In this document: positions 1-8,000 of the stretch, one piece after another
How positions within the stretch are numbered: position 1 is the first letter of the stretch
Layout: each line of letters opens with the position of its first letter
NCBI GenBank assembly: GCA_004335635.1
Contig: QAXH01006312.1
Coordinates: 6,509 to 26,412 of the forward strand
From: Chloromonas sp. AAM2
Lineage: Eukaryota > Chlorophyta > Chlorophyceae > Chlamydomonadales > Chlamydomonadaceae
DNA: 19,904 nt
Direction of reading: 5' to 3'
The notes under the pieces: model-generated
Database searches by the model: none
The model's input: only the letters and a program-made list of their open reading frames with translations
What the model was told of the DNA's origin: nothing
Program-made: the position numbers and the translations under genes

Positions 1-642
1 CCAATGAAGCGCTGCGGCTGTCTCAGTCGGGGGGTGGAGGGCTTGGCTACCTCCCCAAGGAGGCGGGTGGCCATGCAAGTCTACGGGACCATGCAAGTCG
101 GGGGGCAAGTCTACTTTATACTTTTATACTTTTGCAGGCATCATATACGTCTTCCATTGCAGGCATTGCGATCTTCCGAACCCATGCATTTATCGATCCA
201 GGCGTGTAGCTCATGATACGGTTGGCGAGGACGGATCGATTGGCGAAGGTTAGGGTTTTGGGACCTGCTCCCAGTCTGTCAATACCCTAGATTCAGTGCG
301 GAGGCACTCATGCAGATTTGTTGTTGGGTGTGAATTGTGGACATGACAGTTGACAGGTTTGCATCGTTACACTGAGCTTCATGTTAGAGTCCGAACTGGT
401 CCGGGTACCATATGACCACCAACACCAGCGAGCCTAAACTATATGATCACCTAATTCCGAAAACCCAAAAAAGAATCAAGAAACGACTGACATGCGGTAG
501 TTCAAGTTCTGGGTTGACTGGCTTGAGAAATGCTACCTGCAAACGATTAAGCAAGGAAGGAATGGCTTCAACGCTTGACACATCTTGTCAGCTTCCTCAA
601 CCGATGTGAGCCCACATACCAAGCATCCTGCCTGCCCTTTAC
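1..642. other. No gene recognised; repeats only
   Basis: No frame here resembles a known protein. The left end holds one copy of the 23-bp repeat and a small internal duplication: CCATGCAAGTC occurs twice, GCAAGTCTAC twice, and TATACTTTT twice in tandem, all between about 70 and 135. The 3' end of the unrecognised minus-strand gene at 643-1124 should fall in this stretch. Confidence 0.5.
55..77 (+). repeat. 23-bp direct repeat, copy 1 (interrupted)
   Basis: CCAAGGAGGCGGGTGGCCAT plus GCA is identical to 1750-1772. In copy 2 the sequence runs straight on as TCATATA. In copy 1 the matching GCATCATATA is found only at 138-147, so about 60 nt (78-137) separate the two halves, with GCA at both edges. 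Confidence 0.85.
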
Positions 643-1124
643 CCCAAGCGCCGCCGGGGTTGTATTCAGCTGTACTGAAATGCCGCAGTGGCCATGAGAC
701 ACAGAACATCAAGGAGAGGCTTCTCATGTTGAGCTCGCAGCGCTTCATGTCACGGTACCGCCTGCACCAGCAACAAGGGCCAGAAGAAGTCATGCCAGCG
801 GTGACTTCATGGCACTGGGTGTGCAATGAACTTACTAACGATCAAACCGTGGGTGAGCATGTGCAGGCGTAGTGTGGCCCTTAACAACACATGACAATGC
901 GTGATAGTCAGCATGGCTGTGGCATGCACCAGCAAATGAAAGCAACCTTCGGCAGCAGTATGATTTCGGTCAATTCCCAGACAGACCAATCTGCAAGTGA
1001 GGGTGTGGCAGGCATCTGCCTTGGTTGTTGCATGCATGGGATCGCCACTCACATGATCATGTGCACCTTGCCCTGGTGCGGGTGATGAAAGTAGAACTCC
1101 AGCCGGTCCTTACAGACGTCCACT
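643..1124 (-). CDS. Two joined exons of an unrecognised protein gene (partial)
   Basis: Exon 1124-1053 lies between a pyrimidine-rich acceptor (CTGCCTCAG) and a consensus donor (GTGAGT). It reads VDVCKDRLEFYFHHPHQGK and continues VHMI plus a split codon. Exon 761-643 starts after GGTGCAG, and the split codon joins as Met in frame, giving MRYRDMKRCELNMRSLSL, then PLRHFSTAEYNPGGAW, up to a GTAAAG donor. The exact phase match, the good splice sites and the charged/aromatic composition argue for a real gene. I do not recognise the family; a small beta-rich domain is a guess from the alternating pattern. Exons before and after are not resolved. Upstream exons may lie among the open stretches noted at 1441-1520 and 2624-2679, but their phases do not obviously connect. 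A TTACA (minus-strand TGTAA) at 367-371 could be its poly(A) signal. Confidence 0.4.
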
Positions 1125-1440
1125 CTGAGGCAGCACACCAACAAGCAGACACGGCACTGGCCTTGTCAGGACAGGAGCACAAACGCTGACTACGCGGGTG
1201 CAAGACTTGGCATGTCAGGGTTCCCAGGCGCCACAGATCAGTGCTCATTGTCTCTGTTACCACTTGAAACATATGGCACTGCTCATTGTCTAGCTTGAGA
1301 CATGCACAATTACGTCGCTCAAGAATGACACCCGTGCTGCCTCTGCATCTGACTCTGTTTCTTGCCCCACCTGCTGCTTGTCATGCAATGCGACAGCCCC
1401 ACGTGGAACCCCCTGCAGTCGACGGATGCCACCACCACAC

Positions 1441-1520
1441 CATCTCGCCCGTACAGCTCGTCAAAAGTATTCTGAATGTCGGCAGCGGTGCTGTCCAGAG
1501 CAGCAAGCGCCTCCGCAATT
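1441..1520 (-). CDS. Possible exon, unrecognised, coding-like
   Basis: On the minus strand an acceptor-like TTTGTCTGCAG is followed by an open frame reading IAEALAALDSTAADIQ, NTFDELYGRD, with the frame staying open for about 20 more codons. The composition is that of an amphipathic helix or coiled coil. A GTGTGG at 1440-1435 could be a donor, but the resulting phase does not join the exon at 1124. A weak donor further downstream (AG|GTGGGG near 1360) would join it in phase. No family is recognised. It may belong to the same gene as 643-1124, or be a chance open stretch. Confidence 0.22.
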
Positions 1521-1597
1521 CTGCAGACAAACCATTCAACAGAAGCGGCTATGGAGCCCCATACTGCTACTCATGTTTCCAACCTGGCATGCTGATC

Positions 1598-1626
1598 AAA
1601 AAAAGATGTTTGCCAGTCCCGGGACA
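1598..1626 (-). repeat. CTGGCAAAC element, copy A
   Basis: On the minus strand it reads TTGTCCCGGGACTGGCAAAC followed by ATC and a run of T. It shares the TTGTCCC..(A/C)CTGGCAAAC core and T-rich 3' side with the copies at 2912, 3505 and 4572. Confidence 0.6.
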
Positions 1627-1749
1627 ACTTGTAAGGTATCCAGTTCCACTGTGTGTGCTTTGAAGTGGAAACCCGAGAGTTCTGATGGTATTCATTTCTA
1701 AAAATAGTTTTCACCTTCACATGTGCGAGATGAGGTGTGGACTCTTACT

Positions 1750-1779
1750 CCAAGGAGGCGGGTGGCCATGCATCATATA
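1750..1779 (+). repeat. Direct repeat, copy 2 (uninterrupted)
   Basis: The first 23 bases match 55-77 exactly, and 1770-1779 match 138-147 exactly. This uninterrupted form looks like the ancestral arrangement. No similarity extends beyond the ends. Confidence 0.85.
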
Positions 1780-2623
1780 GAGGATGCGACCCATGAGGGG
1801 TTCCCAGGCAGTTTCCCTTCCCCCTTGCCCCCGCTGAGCTATCCTCCCCAGACAGAAGACAATGTAAACAACAAAAACAACAACTGAGCCATCCATAAGC
1901 ACGATGCTGCGGATGATCAGTGCTACAGTACGGTATCTTGGCAACAGTTATCTTGTGCCTGCATGTGTCGGCGCTCAGTCACAGGAAACCCATTGGCTGG
2001 CACAACAGCTTGAAGTGTGCCACCGCTCACACAACTCAGTAAAGCTCAGCTACAACTGCATTCTGGCCTATCATGCAACGATCAGGCGCCAGGTGAGGGT
2101 GAGGCACGTGGGGTGGTGGGCGTGCTGCAGTGGCAAGCAGAATGACGTTGCAGGAGAAACATGACTTGATTCAAGTCAACCTATAGGCAGGCCCACCCAC
2201 TCTGGCTTGATTTTCACGTCCTTCTTTCGTCGTGAATTTTCTGTGGGCTGTACGAGCGCTGTGCGAGAAGCAGCCTTGCCTGCACCAGCAAGTGACGAGA
2301 TGCACTGCATTGCCCGCATGTGACTTGTTGCGAGCATGCATGCTGCTGCCAGATGTAGACCATGAAGGTGACTGGGTTGAGTCAGTGGGGTCAGCAGTGA
2401 CAATTGGTACTGTGATGACTGCGCCTGGGCGCAGCATGGCCATCGCACCTGACGTTGTAGCAGTGGGGCGTGACCGGGACTGCTGCCTCAGTTCCTGAGT
2501 GCGGGCGTAGGCACGCGCTTTCATGCTCCTGCACGACAGGCCATCAAGTCATTATAAGCATCCTGCTGTGAGACAACTGTTGCCAGGGCTCGTAAGAGTA
2601 ATCTTCAAGATGTCCTTGATAAC

Positions 2624-2679
2624 CTGCAGGCTTTCAACTAAGGCGTGCGCAGCGACATGGCCGATGGCACCCTTCACGT
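2624..2679 (-). CDS. Possible short exon, unrecognised
   Basis: The minus strand reads VKGAIGHVAAHALVESLQ, which looks like protein sequence. It is followed by a usable donor (CAG|GTTATC), and the frame stays open a further 23 codons (VIKDILKITLTSPGN and on). An upstream in-frame TGA means it would have to begin at a nearby AG. There is no recognisable family and no clear partner exon. It is recorded as a coding-like island in an otherwise gene-poor region. Confidence 0.15.
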
Positions 2680-2911
2680 CTCACTGAAGATGTGCAACAT
2701 ATCAATGCCCCACATGCTTGCAACAGTTGTGCTGCTATCTCGAGCATGGCAGGTGACACGTGCTGCTGTATACCAGCACACAATGCTGTGCCTCTGGTGC
2801 TGGCTTCTCACTCAGAACACCTGACTATGGAAATAGCTTCACAACCCACTCTAAAAGGTCCTGGGTGCTGGAGAGTTGGTGTTCCAGGCCTGTAGGAATG
2901 GGTGATAGGAA

Positions 2912-2938
2912 TTGTCCCAGAACTGGCAAACTTTTTTT
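2912..2938 (+). repeat. CTGGCAAAC element, copy B
   Basis: TTGTCCCAGAACTGGCAAAC followed by seven T. Closest to copy D, with one difference in the 20-base core. Confidence 0.6.
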
Positions 2939-3504
2939 AGGGGGTGCCGCATGTGCCCCAGTTGTACAGGCTGGCGGAAGCTGTTGGATGTCCGGGCATG
3001 GCTCAGTTAAGCTCTGGAGTGTTGGCACCGACGAGCGATCTGGCATGGCTCCGACAATTACCGCATCGTGGCCGCGGGCTGTCGGATAGCTCGATACGTG
3101 ATGGCTTAGAGTAGCAGTGGTTTTAGTCTGTTGTGATGTGCGCGCCATACTTGGGCAGTGTATTCTAAGCTCTTGGTTGTCTTTAATCAAAGACTTGAGC
3201 ACCGAGCTATCCAAGCTGGACGATCAGATTTGGACATCGTAAGTCCATCGTAACCGCATCATTCTTTCGTAGTTGGTTAGTCAGGATGTGCACGTTTTGT
3301 AAGAGGCATCGACCTGAGCCTATGTTTGGTTGGCCCACACGATGGCAATGGTCCCAGGACTCTGCTTCCACTGCATTCCCCCTGTCGATCTGCAGGCCCT
3401 CCTTGCGGTTTGGCTGCCACATGACGTCTCTCAACAGTGGACTGCGTGTTAGAACTGTTTGCCTGAATACTGGTTCCCCTGGTCACCTGGTCAGTGGTGC
3501 CAAG

Positions 3505-3536
3505 AAAATAAAAAGTTTGCCAGTTTTGGGATTGGC
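3505..3536 (-). repeat. CTGGCAAAC element, copy C (diverged)
   Basis: On the minus strand it reads CAATCCCAAAACTGGCAAAC followed by TTTTTATTTT. The core is kept but the left part has drifted. Confidence 0.5.
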
Positions 3537-3930
3537 ACCGTGATGAGGCTGTCAGTTGTCTGTGGGACTAGTTTTTTCAGGAGTGTGTCCATACTAAGTT
3601 TTTATGGTGGTGAAAGTATGCCCATTGTGGTGTTGATCAAAAGCCACAGCAAAACAGCAATGCACGGCTCCAGACACCAGGGGCGAATTTTCCACATGTT
3701 GTTCATTTTTGAATGGAAACCGCCGTAAGTAGGGGGGGGGACAGGTCCTAAGGCCAGCGAAGGCTTTCTTCGTGTATCACAGGATTGGGGGGAACAAAGC
3801 GCACCCAGCATGCATGTGCAGGGGATTGCGACACACCGAGTTGAAAGTGATCGCCACTCCTGCAGCATTAGTCACGATGTCCTGTTGTGATGCGTTGAGC
3901 TGCCATTGACCTCTGGCATTTTCTTCACCC

Positions 3931-4460
3931 ACTGAGGATGGGCCACGATGTTTCCTGACCACCATGTCTTGCCTGCTCAAGCTGCTTGCACAGGTGAGCA
4001 ACGGGCATGCCATTGACAATTGTGCACAAATCCAGCAGCAGCAAGTTACGTATCCTTTGGAGTCCCTCGTTGGAGTCCCTCCCCTCATGTAAGAAGGGTG
4101 TTCACAAATTATGATGTTGGTGGTTGCCAGTAGGTGCTTGCCGGTTCATGAAGTAAACACAAGGGCAGGAGTGGCAAAAGCTAAAACTCCATAGCGTAGA
4201 CAAGGCCCAGCATGCCAAGGCGAAAGCATGGATCACTGTTGTTTGAAACGAAGGCATCATGGATGTGTGGCACAAGCGCCAGATGACGAGCGACAGTCGA
4301 ACACCTAAGCAAGGTCATGCACTCAAACTTTAAGCGGCCATTGAGTTTCACAAAACAAAAGCTTGCAAGACTAACACGGCGGGCCATTCCTGCAGGAAGG
4401 CAGCGCGTCAACTCATCCAGCACACTGGCCCAGTACAACACACTGGCCACGCACTGCAAT
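3931..4460 (-). other. Coding-like open stretches, unrecognised, possibly decayed
   Basis: Two minus-strand open stretches read like protein but have no clear splice partners. One (4459-4181, ATG to TAG, 92 codons) contains VLYWASVLDELTRCLPAGMA and FVKLNGRLKFECMTLL. The other (about 4105-3931, open at the 5' end) contains RIRNLLLLDLCTIVNGMPVA and HLCKQLEQARHGG. Base composition is less GC-rich than in the recognised genes, and no family was recognised. They could be exons of an unknown gene or remains of a mobile element. A near-perfect tandem of TTGGAGTCCCTC lies at about 4054-4080, inside the second stretch. Confidence 0.15.
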
Positions 4461-4571
4461 GCTGAGCCATCACAACGCCGGCGATAGCATGTGATTGTTC
4501 CAATTTGGGAAATATGATGAATTTATACGACCGGATTGGAGGGATTGGAGGGACTGCGCGGATCGCATGGT

Positions 4572-4602
4572 TTTGTCCCAGACCTGGCAAACTTGTTTTT
4601 TT
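4572..4602 (+). repeat. CTGGCAAAC element, copy D
   Basis: TTGTCCCAGACCTGGCAAAC followed by TTG and a run of seven T. It ends 13 bases before the TTACA taken as the DUF3754 poly(A) signal, so it would lie just beyond that gene's transcript end. Confidence 0.6.
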
Positions 4603-4615
4603 CTCTCACAAAATG

Positions 4616-4620
4616 TTACA
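4616..4620 (-). terminator. Candidate poly(A) signal (TGTAA) of the DUF3754 gene
   Basis: TTACA on the plus strand is TGTAA on the minus strand, the usual volvocine/chlorophycean polyadenylation signal. It lies about 470 nt beyond the stop codon at 5091, and no TTACA lies between them. The motif is short, so chance occurrence is possible. Confidence 0.45.
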
Positions 4621-5090
4621 AGCACGACAAAGGTACTCTAGAAGTAGCAGTGCAATCCTGAGCGGTTCTTGTGATTTGGATTCGCATGCTGACGGACCAC
4701 TCTCTGCTGACACAGCGTGATTCCGCCACAGTGGCGACCAACGCCGCTGACGTGGGGCGTGCCAGTAGTCTCACTATTCATGTCAGAACCTTTGGTGTCC
4801 AAAGCAGTTCAAAGTCGTCGAGGCAGGCGCATCACAGGCAACATAGGCGCGCGTGAGGTACAAACGCAGACGTACATGGCAGGGGTGCCACCCCAGGCCC
4901 ACTTCAGTGGCTGCCAGACCAGCAGTCCCGTGGCAGACCGACATAATCAGCGCCATGCTTATGATACTGACTCATAGCTGATTTGCTGGCATTGGGAAAC
5001 AAGGGAGCTGTGACAGCGCAGGAAAGGAGGGAACCCTTGTGGCAAATCAGCGCCGGCCAGGAACCGGCAGCCACCGACCGCTGCCCCGGT

Positions 5091-8000
5091 TTAGGTCGCG
5101 GCTGTAGGCGATGCAGGGCCAGGCTCTGCAGGCTGCTGCGGCTCTGCTTTATGGCGCTTGAACAACTTCGTGATGCTCTTGGCAGCCTTCTTGACAGGAC
5201 TGCTGTGGTGGTGGTGACCCGTGCCATCGTCATGGCTATTGGGCATGCTGGCTGAGCCAGGCAGCGTGTCATGTGCATGGGTGCCATTCCAGTCCAGGTC
5301 GTGAAAGCCGTCATGCACCGGTGTGCGGTCGCCGTCTGCCAGCAGGGCGCTCAGTGGCAGCACCTTCGTGGATGGCGGGCGGCTGAGCGCCTCGTAAGCA
5401 TGCACCCAGTGCTCAATCAGCGCCTTGTAAGCCACCTCAACCGGCTCAGCCTGGTACATGCCATTCTTCACGTTACGCTGCACGAATCGACACGCAAGTG
5501 ACACACACTCAGAAAGACACCTCACATGTGTTTGCTGCTGATTGGCACACACTTCACTTGAGCAAACTGAGCAGAATGCCATAGGAGAGCTGTCAGCCAC
5601 TGACAAGATCATGTTACATTAGCTACGCATAGACACATCCATTACAAGCACATCCGTTTGCGCTGGTTGGCTGGGCTTCATGCCCACGTGTTGCGTAGCC
5701 ACCGCACCGGCAGTGCCAGTTACGGTGTGTAGATAGGCCACAAGTTTCCATGTACCGAGTTCATCTGGGCCGTGCGCCTTGCTTGCCCACCTGCCCCCTG
5801 CCTACCCTGCCTGCAGCTCTCACCCTGACCATGCCCCAGTTGACCAGGCTGGGCAGCGCATCTTCAACGGCAAAGTCCAGCTTGAGCTCAAAGTTGTTCT
5901 CCAGGAAGCCCTCGCACAGGTCGTCCAGGTGCGACTCGGTGATCTCGTCGTCGATGTTCAGGAAAAGCATGGTGTAGGCCAGGACTGCCTCCTTAAGCTG
6001 CTGCTCAGCCATGTCCTCCTGCACTCACAGAGGCAGAACAATCATACCATCTTCTGTTCCACTTGTGAGACGATACAGATGTAAAGAGTGCGACGGATTC
6101 CATACACTGAATTACATATCACATGTCCACCAAATACGGCTAATGAATGCCTTGCACCTCAATGTTCTCCTGTTGCTGGGTTCTCTACACAAGAGGCAGA
6201 GCAAGCATGCCAGGCTGTGGAATGGGTGCTATGCATGCGAGCATGCAGCTGGCGTTGCAAGCCGTACAGGGACGCAGAACGACTGTGTCATGTTCTGGCC
6301 TAGCCAGGATGCACACGCATGCACGCACGTGCCAATGAACAGGTGTCAGTATTGTGGGTTGCCCTTCAAGCTTTCCCCCGTGCGCAAGTGTCAGCCTGTC
6401 GCATGTGCTCTCACCAGCAGCATGGAGATGACCCCCTCTTGAGCGTCATTCGTCTTATCTGCAGTGCACGTGCACATGCCACACAGCACGTAGCGCTACG
6501 ATACAAGCGCTACGATACAAGGCAACTGGTGTGGTTGGCGCACCAGCACGCAGGCACATTCATTACCAGCACCTGGCCCCTTGCTCCCTGTGCCGCTCAT
6601 CTGCTTATCATGCCAGGTGTTGGCCTACCGCACTAGCGCTGAGGTGCAGATCCATACCAGCTGTCTGTGCAGTTACCCACCCACATCAGAATTGGCTACC
6701 TTTGGCATGTGTTCATGCCAGTTACATGCACCGCACAACCCCAAACCTCCCCCATGCAACATGGCGCAGCCCCACCCACCATACAAGATGTTGACCATGT
6801 TCTGCACCATGTCGCTGCGCTCCGCCTGCATGGAGCTGTACAGCTGACCACACCTGGCCGCCACAAAACTCAACGCAGACCACAGCGCCTGCATGTCAAT
6901 TCCACCGGCCTGCACCGAAAAGGAGACAAAACAGCTCACCATCACCACCGGCAAAATGTCAAGCAGAATAAGTGCAGTCGTGGCGTCGTCGTGGTGCGTT
7001 GGGTGGTTGCGATGGCCCAGGCCCATTTCTTCTCCTGCTGCGTGTGGTCCATGCCAGGGGCTGTAGATGTGCAGGAGACCTGGCAACCCTTGCCCGTGAG
7101 TGCCACACGCACATGCACGCCCACCTGCCTCAGCCCTGCCAGAGCGCCGAAGAATGCCATGCAGGCCTGCACCACCAGGTTGATCAGGCTCAGCGACTTG
7201 AGGTACACCTTCTTGTCTGCACGCCAGACGCACAGGTAGAAAGGGTGGATGTCATGCCACCGGCACTGCTGAACACATACTTGCGATGCCATGCTTGATG
7301 GAGGATGCGCGGGTGCCGTCAATCGCTAGAGCTTGTTACATTTAATATTCCGTAGTGCAACTGCCTAGGGCAAGCACGGCGATTTCTTGGCTTCATGTCT
7401 GACCTTGAACCGTACAGACGGACTGTTTCCTGCCTACCTGACCTGGAACGCTCGATAAAGGATGCCCTAATTGTTGTCAATTTCTGGAGCTTCTCACGTC
7501 GCGATTCCATGTGGCACTTGCTCATCAAGGGCTGTGGGTTGCTGCCCTACGCCGCCCAAGTTTGAAAAACGGGTGTTTTCTCTTTTGCCTGCTTGTACCA
7601 AGGTAACTTGACCATTACATGCAGTACAGAGCAGCGTCCCCTGAGGCTCTCACCTGGGAAGATGACCTCCATGTCCGCCATGGGAATGTCATGGAAGCAC
7701 TTGACGTGTATGTTCCGGCGCGACAGGATGTCCTTGAGCCTCTCCGTGTTGGTGCGAGTGCGGGCGGGCACCTGCGCATGCGGGCAGTCTTCCTAACTCA
7801 AGTCATGGCCAAGCGAGACATGCTTCTTGCTCAGATGCGTGATTGATGTTTGCGCCTTGGGACGATACATATGTAACCATACACGCACCTTGCTCTTGAC
7901 GGTTTTGCGGCCCTCGCCACTCATGCGGTAGAGCACCACTACCTCCTTGTACATGGGCTCCTGGAGGGACGAAGCATCGATTTGTGTTTAGAGGCAGCAC

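Larger units (their letters stand above)
1125..5090. other. Gene-poor, repeat-containing region
   Basis: About 4 kb without a recognisable gene. It contains the second copy of the 23-bp repeat (1750-1779), four copies of the CTGGCAAAC/T-rich element, and the coding-like islands listed separately. The part from about 4616 to 5090 is probably the 3' untranslated region of the DUF3754 gene. Long open stretches on either strand between 2171 and 3870 overlap each other and have no family resemblance. Confidence 0.5.

Noticed and set aside
2171..2524. A 117-codon minus-strand open frame and an overlapping 88-codon plus-strand frame
   Set aside because: Both are of low-complexity composition, overlap each other, have no splice partners, and resemble no family.
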